Under the pieces are notes generated by a model. It was not told the origin of the DNA, searched no databases, and was given only the letters and a program-made list of their open reading frames with translations. Positions 47,689-60,186 of a DNA stretch of 64,000 nucleotides are shown piece after piece. Source of the stretch: Pseudophaeomoniella oleicola (lineage: Eukaryota; Ascomycota; Eurotiomycetes; Phaeomoniellales; Phaeomoniellaceae); NCBI GenBank assembly GCA_003868215.1, contig QWDQ01000016.1:186001-250000 (forward strand), given 5' to 3'. Both the position numbers and the translations under genes were made by a program. Position 1 is the stretch's first letter. Each line of letters begins with the position of its first letter.

Positions 47689-48159
47689 TCAGACGTCCAT
47701 CTCGATAGGCCAGGACACCTCCATCGGACACAAGTTGAAGGCAGCGAGTTCATTGAAGGCGTCGAAATCCCCCACTCTCAAAGTTGCCATCATGAGATCC
47801 ACGTGACCTTGAATCTTATCCAGATCTTCTTCAGAAATTTCACCACTTCTCTTCAACATGCACATGATCTGTTGAAATTGTGCTTCGATTATCCTCTTCT
47901 TCTCATCGTCAGGGACCCTCCTCCGCTCCAGCTCTGCTAAATGCTGACATTTCCCGCATTGGAATTCGACGGTCGTGCAGATTATCATATCGGACGTGGA
48001 GTCGATAAGGGTGCCGTCATCATTGTAGGCTTTGCTCGGACAGTCGCACTGACCGTCGTACTCAGTGTGGGAACAGCTGAAGCCGTAACTATGTTTGTGA
48101 GAAACACGGGGAACGATTGCCTGAACAGATCGTCTCGGACCAACGATGCGAATCGTCAT
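47689..48159 (-). CDS. Hypothetical Cys-rich small protein
   Basis: A single exon of 156 residues with an ATG start and a charged, protein-like composition. Cysteines cluster in the N-terminal half: FSCSHTEYDGQCDCPS and, further on, MIICTTVEFQCGKCQHLAE, ending in a basic-acidic ERRRVPDDEKKR helix. The C-terminal half is acidic and helical (EISEEDLDKIQGHVDLMM). The C-x8-C-x-C and C-x6-C-x2-C spacing resembles metal-binding pairs seen in many small uncharacterised fungal proteins. I recognise no named family. Confidence 0.55.
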   Translation of the reverse strand: MTIRIVGPRRSVQAIVPRVSHKHSYGFSCSHTEYDGQCDCPSKAYNDDGTLIDSTSDMIICTTVEFQCGKCQHLAELERRRVPDDEKKRIIEAQFQQIMCMLKRSGEISEEDLDKIQGHVDLMMATLRVGDFDAFNELAAFNLCPMEVSWPIEMDV

Positions 48160-51100
48160 GATAGTTGCGTTTGATCTTCCGGCCGGGAATGGAAATAGCT
48201 GTGTGACCGTCTGAATGGTCTTGAGGTTGATATTCCAACTAAAACCTCGGATCGTATATCACTTGGCTGACAAGATCGTTTATGGCCGGTCAACTTAGAT
48301 GATATTCGGGGAGCGGTGAGTTCACCGCTTTTCACGCAAGCCACAAATGCAAATGCAATGCTTCTCGGCGTCAGTCTCTTTGCGAATATCAGAGTGTGGT
48401 ATCACAAACTGAAGACTGCACGAACACCTTGGATTTCATTGCTATAATCTATCCTAGCTTCACTGCTCTGGATCGTCGAGCGAAGTCCGAGACCAAATCC
48501 TACCCGATTGCCTTTTTACCAATCGGGAGATCTTATGCCTACGTGCGGGAAGCCCAATAATGTCATATATGGGAAATCTCATTGGCGAATACATTGACAC
48601 CAATCATCTCTCTTCAGGAGGCCTTAAGTCACCAAGAGATATTAGCAGCACGAATCTCCTACCCGCCAGGCGCGTACCTCCCATAAGGCACCGATGAGGC
48701 GACAGAAAGGCAACTCTACTTATCCGAACTACCTTGTACAGATGGCTGGTAGAATATGTCTGGTTCAGATATCTCTGGAGCGACCTGTCTGATAACGGCA
48801 GCCTTGAATCCAGTTCCAACGTTTCATAATCCGCCAGTACGGAATACTCTCATTTAAATCGGGTAGTGTAAAGTGAAGATCTATCTTCCGAGTCGTGGAC
48901 ATTGTGCTTTTGAATAGATTGCTTTCTTATATGTCCCTGGAACCCGGTCTTATATGTTGCCTCACTTCCAGCCTCATTACCAACACTTCGGTTTCGCCGC
49001 AGCGCTCATTCTGCCATCTCACTTTACTGCGCTTTATAACGATTCCTATTTTTGTCTGAATTGCATCCTCGCTATGAGTATCAGTGGTATTGATATACTG
49101 CCATTGACCGTGGGATCGACGATGTTTCTCAGTGACCGACGGTGCCAATCGAGCCATTGGTGCACTGTGTTTCAAAGAAAAGGACTTAAGATGAAGAGAA
49201 ATACTCTTGAGACTAAAGCAGGCTTGTGATGCGCTTCTTTCCCCTTGCATTTCGATCAGCGGCTAGATATATACAAGCGACATATGATCATCCCGACGAG
49301 CCGGGGGCAAGAACCACTCCGAATGGAATGAGGCATAGTGTAACGGGAGGCCTGCTCTCATGGCACGTACATCACATTGGTATGTTTGTTGACGCAGGGG
49401 CTGTCTACAAAGCACATTCGCAAGGCTATTCACTTCGAGAACAACGTCGCAGATGATTTCGCGCTGCCGTTTTTTTGAGATAAAAGAGCTGGCGTTGTAC
49501 TGCACCAAACCCTGCCAAAGAGGGGAGTCTAAGGGAGTGAAGCAAAACATGCTTCACATGCTTCGTGCCGAGAATGTCATGCATGGGTCGGATATGTCGA
49601 GATTTGCAAAGGGTCTCCTGAGTCAATTGGCCAAGTAGGCATCATATCTCGGATTTCAGATCCAGCATCGCAAGCCTCAATTTACATCGGGTAGCCTTTT
49701 GGCTCATAGTCAAACAGATCAAGGCGGGTGCCGGCATATACGGTGATGACACGAGGAGAAAAGGCTTGCCATCTAGAGATATGACATGCGAGAGCAGGTA
49801 TCACATGCCAAATTGCGTGTAACTGCAATAGTTGGTCGCCTTATTGGCATCTTTGACCGGATGACAATGTCACACGCGCTTACATGCGAGTGAGGCACAC
49901 TAAACGTCGTGTCGGATGTCTCTGTTACTGTCCATTCACTCCGTGTTGTATGCCACCCTGATGCATTTCTATTGCGGGCACTTACCACGGCACTTGGAAA
50001 GTTCACGGATCGGTTGCTCTCGTATACGCCTTTTCTCAGACCACGGTCGGAATCTCTTATCTCATTCATTCATTTTTCCTGCGACGTATCTTAGTGTACC
50101 AACCAGGGCGGCCGAGGACTAAGGAAAGGTGAGTGATGAACAGGATATTGTTACATCTGCGTGTAATGCAAGGTAAATTTCTCTTCGTTCCAGCATGACC
50201 CCAGGACGGGCTATTACACGAGAGGTCGTATGCATTTCGAAGTTGCACTCAACTCTCCAAGTCTTGCTTCACGAGGAGTGTGACAAGATACGATTTACTC
50301 CGCAGGAGACGTGGTCCCCTGCACACATCTGGATGCTCTAAAGTTTCTGCATCTTTCGCATCCCTTGTGACGTTCAACCATTCTCAGTCTCTCAGGAATG
50401 ATGATGGTCTCTGGTGTCCATCAGGTGCTGGCCTGACAGTGAATTATCCTCGCCTTCCCAGGTCTCGCGCATCAATAGACTCATCGGAATTCAAAGGCTG
50501 GTGTGTTATTAGCACTTATGTGGCACTGGGAGAGCAGGAACCAGGGAGAATGCAAGGAACATGGCCTTGAAAAAGGTAAGAAGAGACTCACGAGGAAGAG
50601 AGATACCCTCCGCCACATACAAAAACAGTAGCAGCTAGTGTTGACGCGGCTGCAAGCACGATTATTCCTACTATCAACAGGTCTCGTCCATACTGAGGTA
50701 CACTGTTCTGCAGATGGCTATTCGAATCCTTCATTCAGACAACCGTTGTCTCCACGATCTATGTCTGCTAAGTTCATCACCCACAGACAGGAGTCGCGTG
50801 TCCTGCCTGGAACTCGTGACCGCGCATGTCATCAACATGCTCTCGTGCTCGAGCATTCTGATCTAGCAGCACATCTCAAACCCCTAGCGAAAGCTCTCGT
50901 CGTCCTCTAGTCAACCATAAACCACCGAGCCTCAGACTCAGACCGGCCTGCTCCAACCCCAGGCAGACCCCTCACCGACAACCGTCCTTACCTTACTCAC
51001 TGTACACTATTTCTGCTACGCCTCAAATCCCATCCCATCATCGACCTTCCACCACCACCAACTCTCGGAACCTCCTTCTCCTCGATAACGAAAGAGACCA

Positions 51101-54100
51101 CAACCCTGCTTTCCCCGCCGATCAAGTCTGTCGTAAAGAACCAAATCACATGCTACCGACGCAGTCAGAACTTAGGCCACTACAACATCGTCCTCCGTCC
51201 TTGTTACCGTTCATTGGCGCTTCGCATGTTATACCTTCACGCGCCGCGAGAGGATGGAATCAGGGGCCTTCATTGGACAGGTCTCAGGTATAACAGCATC
51301 GAGTTTATCACCACCCTTCCATACCAGTGTGTTCGCTGTATCAATTTCACAGTAACAGACCCCCTAATCCCCGACACCACGGACTCACTCACTCAATCAT
51401 GCATGTATACATCACATACATAGGCAGCCAATGTAGTCAAATGTAGATATATAGGGCAGAACCATATCAAATCAAATTAGTTTGAAGGTTCCAATAACAA
51501 GAACAACAGCAGTGTTTATACCATGTTAAGTTTAAACATCTAGGTAAAATGAAAAAGCAAGCACACGTCGACGTCTGGGTTACATATACCCATTGTCTTG
51601 ATAGGGGAGGCTAGGCACGTAAGATCTAAGGTGTCGTATAGTATTCATATAGATGTTATCAACAAGTAGGTACGTAAAGGTATACAAATACCACCTAGGT
51701 AATTCCGTCGGAACAAGAGCCGAGCCACGCGATCAGATATTGGGATAAGCAGTGCTGCTGCTGCAGAGGACGACGAGGCTTTGAGGTGATGTGAGGTTCA
51801 ATCGATTCGTGGAAGCGAGAAATAAAGATAGGGAGGAATTGGGTGGTTCCAAACACCTAAAAAATAATATGTATGCTGGCGACTTATCTCCGAAGATGAG
51901 GAATTGGCTCGAATGGAAGAAACATACAATGTCAGCGCCCGTCTACGAAAACCCGAAGATCTTCTGGAAGGCAGGCAGGCAGGTTGACTTAGACGCGCGG
52001 GAGAGAATAAGACTTTTCGGTCCGAGGCATTGGTAATCAAAAGATCTAGATATGGGCTAAATCACCTCATAGGACACTACTACGTAGTACTACGTTAAGT
52101 TCCGGGGCATAGCCATCTACTACTATCTGGCAGCGCGCCACTGAGATTGGTAACTGTAATAGATGCTTAATCTCCTTTTGAGACAAGGTGAAGAGATTGT
52201 CAAAGAGCCGGGTGAGACAGGCAAGCGGAGACCGGATAGTGGCCTATCGAACCTCCGGTCTTCCAGATGCTTCGTCAGAGACCTTCTGTGCAAAGGGTAT
52301 TGCGAAAGCAGAAAGCAAATCTCAGTCTAAAGTGGTATGAACGCACAGACGGGAGGACTGATGGAAGTTGGACGCGCATGCCATGTGGAGCGGTATGGTG
52401 TTGGCTGTTGGAAAAGACAGGCACATATATGGAGTACTGTACGTAGGACTATGTAAGGTGGACGGAGTACGTAGTAAGGAGGTAGATATTATATGGGCAT
52501 CCCTTACCAATCCATCTCGCCATGCCTTTTGTCGTCCGTGTTGAATGCTCGGCAGCGGCTCTCCATTGCTCACCAATTAATAATAAAAGGAATTCGATGT
52601 TGCGGGTGCTTCCTTTCGAGGACTAGTGCCGGTGAGCGGGAAGACGACATTTTCCGCTCCGAACGTGAGCAGCACCGCTGAGCATCACCGTCGAAGGGAC
52701 TGGATACCGATTATCATCCAAGGGTATGATATGCCCTTAGTACTTGACCAAAAATAGAGGCCTGATTAATAATTGCATCTTCCTCTTGGCGAAGGTAGGG
52801 AAGACGACGTGGCCTGTCTTAACACCTATCTCCGTAGACTACAGATCTAATTACCTGGTATGGTTGGAGGATAGGAATTGAAAGAGATTCAGGAGTGGTA
52901 ATCAATATCGCAATGGCCCTTACGTATGTGGTACGGGTTAAAAAATACATCGGATGTCGGATGATAAAGAAGGCTAGATAAATAGCGAAGGCTGACGCAT
53001 AACGTTATCACCTAGATTCGTTATGTAGTAATTCCCACAGGACCGAGGGAGAGAGAAAGAGAGAGACAGACGAACGGAGGAAAGGAAGAGGAATAATTAT
53101 TATGCAAAGTATCTTATGCATCGAATGACTAATCCAATGCAAACCAACAACAATACCAGTCTATTCCATCTTGGGAAGGGCATGTCTTGGCAAAAGATGG
53201 AAATTTACGAATGTTTAAATCCGTTTTCAGTGACCCGTTTCGGGGACCGGATATTCCAGCATCCGACTGGAAACAGAGAAGAAAAAGGAAGAGCTGAGTA
53301 AGCGGTATAACAGTATCTTACCCTCTACCGACTCCCCGACATGGACGAATCCCTTCTGATAATGTTTGCTGTCAGACTAATGTAGCGAGACGAGATGATG
53401 CATTAGTCTACTGACTTAGGTACGACCGATGCGAATACGACCCTGAATCATGTTTCCTAGTTGAGTATGCGGAACACTTGATAGTTCATAACATTAGTTG
53501 TAAGGATCCTGACACACGTACTATACGCAGTACTCGCCTGGTACATCATAGGGGGGTAGACACAATAGACGGGCCTTGCGAGCTTATCACAGATCACCAG
53601 CGACATGCACTGGGATATCTCGATAGGGTAACAGAACAACAAATGGACGTCAAAGAGTAACGATAGAGTAAGATTATTACCAACAAAAGCGGATCTAGAC
53701 ATTGACCACGAGTTGAGGCCAAGACGAATCCTCCTCATCGTCCCAAAAAAATACAAAATTCTTGAAACCAAAATAGAGATAACAAAACAAAGCAGCTCCA
53801 CCAACATAATAACAATTGACCATAGAGACGAGAGAGAGAGAGGCTATGTAGAAGTCCCTTCAGCTGCTCTTCTCTCGGGCCCCGAAATCGAAAGATCGTG
53901 TAGAATTTTCTGTTCCCTTCTCTCGGTCTCTTCTTCTTCTTCTTCTTTCCCAGCGAGGAGTTCCTTTCACCACGATCCCGGATCCCTGAATACGCGGGAT
54001 ACGACTAAGCGGCAAGAAAACTGGAGCTTAGACTTGTCTTCCGCCATCGACGGTGGAAATCGCCCAGGCAAACCGACTCGACGATTCCCCAAGTAAGCGA

Positions 54101-54499
54101 TCAATTGGCATCCTGCCGGAAATAAGATCTGCTGCTATCCGGCCAACCCTCCTTCTCGGATGCGGGAAAAGTAATGGGACCTTTCGACGGTTGATTACTA
54201 TTCCCAGAACCACCTAACACCACCCACCCCTGGATCTGGCTAATAGTCCAGCATTAACGCTCGGTCGGCCTTGCACCCAAGATTAAACGTCAACCTTGCC
54301 CTCGGATCATTTCGAATCAATTCATCCATTCGCGCCTTTCGTTAATCCCAACGTCTACTTAATCCTCGTCTTCTCTTCTTTCCTCTTTCATCTTCATCCC
54401 ACCTCTTGATTTTCGCTCATTAAGACCTGCTGTGCTGTCCATCTCACTTTTTGAACCTCGCATGGTATTTCCATCGAACAAAGTGAAAGGCAGCCCAGC
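48160..54499. other. Gene-poor 6.3-kb stretch
   Basis: No gene is supported over 6.3 kb, unlike the roughly 3-kb gene spacing elsewhere. ORFs up to about 130 codons exist but show no domains, no consistent splicing and no signal peptides. An 81-codon ORF (51791-52036) has charged, coding-like composition but no match I know. The last 1.4 kb should be the ABC transporter promoter and leader, with TTC/TCT tracts at about 53932-53950 and GAGA runs at about 53049-53070. Confidence 0.55.
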
Positions 54500-54527
54500 A
54501 TGTCGCTCGTCGGTAATATCACGGTAA
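54462..54527 (+). promoter_or_regulatory. Short upstream ORF overlapping the ABC transporter start
   Basis: An ATG at 54462 opens a 21-codon frame that ends at a TAA at 54525-54527, after passing the main ATG at 54500 in a different frame. If the transcript starts upstream of 54462, this overlapping uORF could reduce translation of the transporter. The transcription start is not visible in sequence, so its use is uncertain. Confidence 0.4.
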
Positions 54528-57500
54528 ACAATGATAGAACGCAAGCCACGGCGGGAGCGGGCAGTACGGTGCCGCATAACGCAGTAGGTGCTGCTGAGAA
54601 CCCCGGAAAGGATGAACATGCCGCCGTGGACAACTCCGCCACCACCACCGCAAAACATCAGAATCACCACTCAGAAACCTCAAGCTCGACCATCGACAAC
54701 ACTCATGATGATAAGACACATTATTACGACGACGTGACGGACGACACTTTGGATCGGGAAGCCGAAGTCAAGCGCTTGGCTCGCCAGTTCACCAGGACCT
54801 CGGTGCATTCCTACAGCAACGTGAACCCTTTCGACGTCGACGAAGGTTCCGAGCTCGACCCCAGTTCCGATAACTTTCGCCCTGATAAATGGGTGAAATC
54901 CATCATCGCGCTCTCTCACCGGGATGATCAAAATCGTTTCCTCTCGAGAAGTGCCGGTGTCGCTTTCCGGAATCTCAACGTGCATGGTTTCGGTACGGCC
55001 ACCGACTATCAGAAGACGGTCGGAAATGTCTTCTTGGACGTTCGGGGCATTTACCAACAGATTGCCAACACTGGAATGCAACGCATTGACATCTTGAGGA
55101 ATCTTGATGGTCTTGTGCACTCGGGAGAAATGTTGGTCGTGCTTGGCCCTCCGGGTGCCGGTTGTTCGACCTTCCTGAAGACGATGGCCGGAGACACCCA
55201 CGGTTTCCATGTCCATGACGACTCCTACATCAACTATCAAGGCATCAGCTTCAACGACATGCACAAGCGTTTCCGAGGTGAGGCTATCTACACCGCCGAG
55301 CAGGATGTGCATTTCCCCCAAATGACTGTCGGCGATACCTTGACCTTCGCTGCCCTGGCAAGAGCTCCAAGACATATTCCTGGAGGTGCCAAACGTCTCG
55401 CCTATGCGGAGCTCCTCCGAGACGTGATCATGGCCACATTTGGTATCCGTCATACCATCAACACCAGAGTTGGCAATGATTTCATCCGTGGTGTCAGTGG
55501 TGGAGAGCGAAAACGAGTCAGTATTGCAGAAGCCATGCTGAACGGATCACCGCTGCAATGTTGGGATAACAGTACCCGTGGTCTAGACTCGGCCAACGCC
55601 ATCGAATTCTGCAAGACATTGCGCATGTCAACAGATTTGCTGGACTCGACGGCGGCTGTCGCCATTTACCAAGCTCCCCAGAGTGCCTACGATTATTTTG
55701 ACAAAGTGCTCGTACTCTATGAGGGTCGACAGATTTTCTTTGGCCGCACAGACAAAGCGAAGGAATTCTTTGTCAATATGGGTTTCGAATGTCCTGATCG
55801 CCAGACAACTGCTGATTTCCTCACTTCCATGACCAGTCCTGCTGAGCGGAGGGTCAGAGCAGGCTTCGAGAACAGAGTGCCACGAACCCCCGACGAATTT
55901 GCCAAGGTGTGGCAGGAGAGTCCGGAGCGGAAGATCCTCCTACAGGAGATCGAGACATACGTCAACGACCATCCAATCGGTGGCGAGGATCTGAAGAGGT
56001 TCGAACAATCGAGGCAAATGCAACAGGCCAAACGCCAGCGACTCTCCTCTCCGTATACTCTCTCCTACGTGCAACAGGTTGAGCTTTGTTTATGGCGTGG
56101 CTTCCGGAGGTTGGCTGCTGATCCTTCGCTGACGATCACGCAACTCTTTGGAAACACGGCTATGTGCTTGATCATCAGTTCGATTTTCTACAATTTACCA
56201 CACACTTCCGGTTCCTTCTATTACCGTGGAGCCTTGTTGTTCTTTGCTGTCTTGTTCAATGCCTTCGGTAGCGCCCTCGAAATTCTGACCCTATATGCTC
56301 AACGTCCCATCGTGGAAAAGCACGCTCGATATGCGCTGTATCATCCCTCGGCTGAAGCTTTCGCCTCTATGCTGACGGACATACCGTACAAGATCACGAA
56401 CACGCTCATCTTCAACCTGATCCTCTACTTCATGACTAATCTCAAACGTGAACCGGGAGCGTTCTTCTTCTACTTGCTGATATCGTTCTTCCTGACCCTG
56501 ACGATGAGTATGCTCTTCCGAACGATTGCCTCGGTTTCGCGGACCCTGTCTCAAGCCCTTGCTCCGGCCGCCATTCTTATCCTGGCTATTGTCATCTACA
56601 CCGGATTCGCGATTCCGACTCGTTACATGTTGGGTTGGTCTCGGTGGATCAACTACCTTGATCCCGTAGGGTATGGCTTTGAAGCGCTCATGGTCAACGA
56701 GTTCCACGACTCCGATTATGACTGTGCGGCCTACGTACCCCAAGGTCCGGGATACGGAACGACAAATCGAGTTTGCTCCGCGGTCGGTTCCACGGCCGGT
56801 TCCAATGTTGTCAACGGAGACTCGTACATCAACTCAGCCTTCCAATACTACCATGCGCATAAATGGAGGAACTTCGGTATCCTTATCGCCTTCTTGTTGT
56901 TCTTCATGTTCACGTATCTGACCGCGGCTGAGTATATTTCGGCTAAGAAATCAAAAGGTGAAGTCTTGGTCTTCCGTCGCGGTAGAGCTCCGAAAGCCTT
57001 GACTACTCAGCTGCCCCAAGATGTCGAATCTTCCCAGGAGCTTCGACCTGTTACAACACGACGATCTGGTGTTGGCGAAGTCCCTACCGGTATTCAGAAG
57101 CAAACGGCGATTTTCCAGTGGCGCGACGTGTGTTACGACATCAAGATCAAGAAAGAACACAGACGCATTCTGGATCACGTTGATGGTTGGGTAGAACCAG
57201 GGACGTTGACTGCGTTGATGGGTGTCTCTGGTGCTGGTAAAACGACATTGCTGGACGTTCTGGCTACTCGGGTCACCATGGGTGTCATTACCGGCGAGAT
57301 GCTGGTGGACGGCCAACAGCGGGACAGTTCTTTCCAGCGCAAGACAGGTTATGTCCAACAACAAGACTTACACTTGGCGACGTCTACAGTTCGTGAAGCT
57401 CTCAATTTCAGTGCTTTGCTCAGACAGCCTGCACATGTTCCTCGGAAAGAAAAGCTGGAGTACGTCGATGAGGTGATCCGACTTCTTGAAATGGAGGAAT

Positions 57501-59227
57501 ACGCCGATGCCGTCGTTGGTGTCCCTGGTGAAGGTAAGCACATTACCGTTATTGCTGCGGTTCTTTTTTGCTAATCATCTCCCTCTCAGGTCTCAACGTT
57601 GAACAGCGAAAACGCCTGACGATCGGTGTTGAACTAGCCGCAAAGCCCGAACTGCTTCTGTTCCTGGACGAGCCTACCTCTGGTCTTGATTCTCAGACTT
57701 CGTGGTCCATTCTCGACTTGCTGGAAAAGCTGAAGAACAACGGCCAGGCCATTCTCTGCACAATTCATCAGCCGTCAGCCATGCTGTTCCAACGATTCGA
57801 TCGCCTTCTGTTTTTGGCGAAAGGTGGTAGGACTGTCTACTTCGGTCGGGTCGGCGAGTCATCCCACATCTTGTCCAAGTACTTTGAAAGGAATGGAGCA
57901 TCACCTTGCCCACCGGATGCGAACCCGGCTGAGTGGATGTTGGAGGTGATCGGCGCGGCGCCAGGATCGCATTCCGACATCGACTGGCACGAGGTGTGGA
58001 AAAATTCGCCCGAGAGAAGAGAGGTTCATGCTCAACTCGACCAGTGGAAGGAAGAACGACCGAACATCGTTTCCCGCACATCTACACAGCATAACAAGGC
58101 TAGCTATCGCGAATTTGCCGCTCCCTTTTGGGTGCAGCTATTGGAAGTCCAGAAACGAGTGTTTGAGCAGTACTGGAGGACTCCGAGCTACATCTACTCC
58201 AAGATCTTCTTGGTTACTACGACTGTGAGTTTCCATCCTCGCGGACCTAGATATTGATGGACGCTAATCTGTAACACAGGGTCTTTTCATCGGTTTCTCG
58301 TTCTTCAAGGCGGAAAATACTCAACAGGGACTTCAAAATCAAATGTTCGGGCTTTTCATGTTGATGACTATCTTTGGTCAGCTCGTCCAACAGATCATGC
58401 CGTTATTTGTCACGCAGCGGGCGCTGTACGAGGCTCGCGAACGACCATCCAAGACTTATTCGTGGAAGACGTTCATGTTGTCCAACATCATTGTGGAATT
58501 ACCGTGGAGCACCTTTTGCGCCGTCTTGCTATTCTTTACCTGGTACTACCCGATCGGCATCTACCGCAATGCCGAACCCACCGACACGGTCCACGAACGC
58601 GGTGCTCTGATGTTCCTTTTTGTGTGGACCTTCCTTCTCTTTACCTCTACCTTTGCCCATCTCTCTATTGCCGGGATCGAAACAGCGGAGACAGGTGGCA
58701 ATCTGGCCAACTTGGCTTTCAGTTTGACCCTCCTTTTCTGTGGTGTGCTTGCGGGCCCTGACCAATTTCCTCATTTCTGGATCTTCATGTTCCGGGTTTC
58801 ACCATTCCGGTATTTGATCTCTGGTATGCTGTCTGCGGCGGTCGCCGACACGTCGGTGACGTGCGCCCACAACGAATACCTCCAATTCAATCCTCCCTCG
58901 GGCCAGACGTGCGGCCAATACATGTCAAGTTATATCGCCGCAACAGGCGGCTACCTGCAGAATCAGAACGCCACCGATGATTGTTCGTTCTGTCCGGTTT
59001 CGGAAACCAACGCGTTCCTTGCGTCTGTCAACACCGACCCTTCCGAACAGTGGATGGACTTTGGTCTGATGTGGGTTTACATCGGCTTCAACATTGTTGG
59101 CGCCGTCTTCATTTACTGGTTGGCTCGTGTCCCGAAGAAGGCGAGAAAGAGTAAGAAAGAGATCGCTGAGGTTGACACGAAGAAGGAGACAACAGAAGCT
59201 GCTGCCGCGGAGAAGACGTATACTTGA
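54500..59227 (+). CDS. PDR-type full-size ABC (ABCG) multidrug transporter
   Basis: Three exons, 54500-57533, 57590-58224 and 58280-59227, join in phase to 1538 residues in the (NBD-TMD)2 order of the Pdr5/Cdr1 family. NBD1 has the degenerate Walker [14 protein letters not shown] (Cys in place of Lys), signature VSGGERKR and [11 protein letters not shown] with an unusual residue where Glu is expected. NBD2 has Walker [12 protein letters not shown], the degenerate signature [15 protein letters not shown] and Walker [14 protein letters not shown]. Each TMD has about six helices; a Cys-containing extracellular loop follows each. This asymmetric pair of ATP sites is the hallmark of fungal PDR pumps, plasma-membrane exporters of azoles and other toxic lipophilic compounds. 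The N-terminus is Thr/Asn/His-rich. Confidence 0.96.
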
Positions 59228-60186
59228 TCGTTGGTGTTTTCAATTACTGGTCGATGCGACTTTTTCCTTTTCATGTATCATGGGTTCTCACACTAGACTT
59301 GGTCTTTTCTTTGCGTCTTTTTCAGGTTACATTCAAACATTGCTGTTTTTTCTTTTTTCTTTTCTGTCAAAAGTAAATAATACATATTAGAGTGGATGAA
59401 AAAAAGGTCGATAGAAGTGGTCTACATACAGGAGAAGGGAGTTCGCAAGAGGAGAAGAAGAGCGATCTAAATATTAGCAGATGACCGATCAGAATTGTAC
59501 GTTGTGAAGGAAGAGTATTTTTTTTTTTCTTGTTTGTCGTGATTCTTTCCTAATAGTAAATACAGTAAGAAGCAAAAAGCTGAAACCAATGCATTGCCTT
59601 TTCTCTGCCAACGCCTCACACTCTCCATGATCTTAGATATGACAAAGTGAGGCTGATTAATTCCTCCCTGCCGATAATACATGCATACTTGACCTTTGCA
59701 TTCCCAACTAACCAATCAACCAAACCAACTTCCATGTTCGCTCCAGTATCATTTCTGAACGAAATCGATGCATTCACCATGGATTAAAATTAAAAATTTG
59801 ATGGCTTGACAACCGCTCTCAAGTCGAGAGATTTGCCATTGTCACTGATGCGAAACAGGAGATGGCCGACCCTGCTCGATTGTACAAATATTACTTTGCT
59901 TTTTGTTATTCAGCCTTGGTCGTTTGGCCCCCGACTTTGATTACTGTGGCGTTTCGGTTCATGATTGATTCGTACACGAAACAGCGCAGCGGCAGCCTGA
60001 GTGTCATATAGTCTCGCGACGTCTGTCCATTTTTGCTTTGAGGTCACCTTCTTCTTCATTTCTGTCTGCATTACAATATGAAAGGCATAATTTGTGATGG
60101 GCCTTATGCCTGCTGGTTGCTAGCCATGGATTGACAGCTGACTTTGAGGACGTATCCGTTGGAAGTCTCTCTGCCATACGCCCAAC
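59228..60186. other. Intergenic between ABC transporter and orphan membrane protein
   Basis: T-rich tracts around 59345-59365 and 59518-59530 in the 3' region, then the promoter of the next plus-strand gene. No gene is seen. Confidence 0.5.

Noticed and set aside
51791-52036. 81-codon ORF with charged, coding-like composition
   Set aside because: Too short to judge, no known family and no neighbouring exon in phase. It is worth noting only if transcripts are found.
48160-54499. Degraded transposable element in the gene-poor stretch
   Set aside because: I could not see terminal repeats, target-site duplications or recognisable reverse transcriptase, integrase or transposase segments.
44538-59227. 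P450 plus ABC transporter as part of a secondary-metabolite cluster
   Set aside because: No polyketide synthase, peptide synthetase, terpene cyclase or cluster regulator lies in the window, and the two genes are 8 kb apart with an orphan and a gene-poor stretch between.
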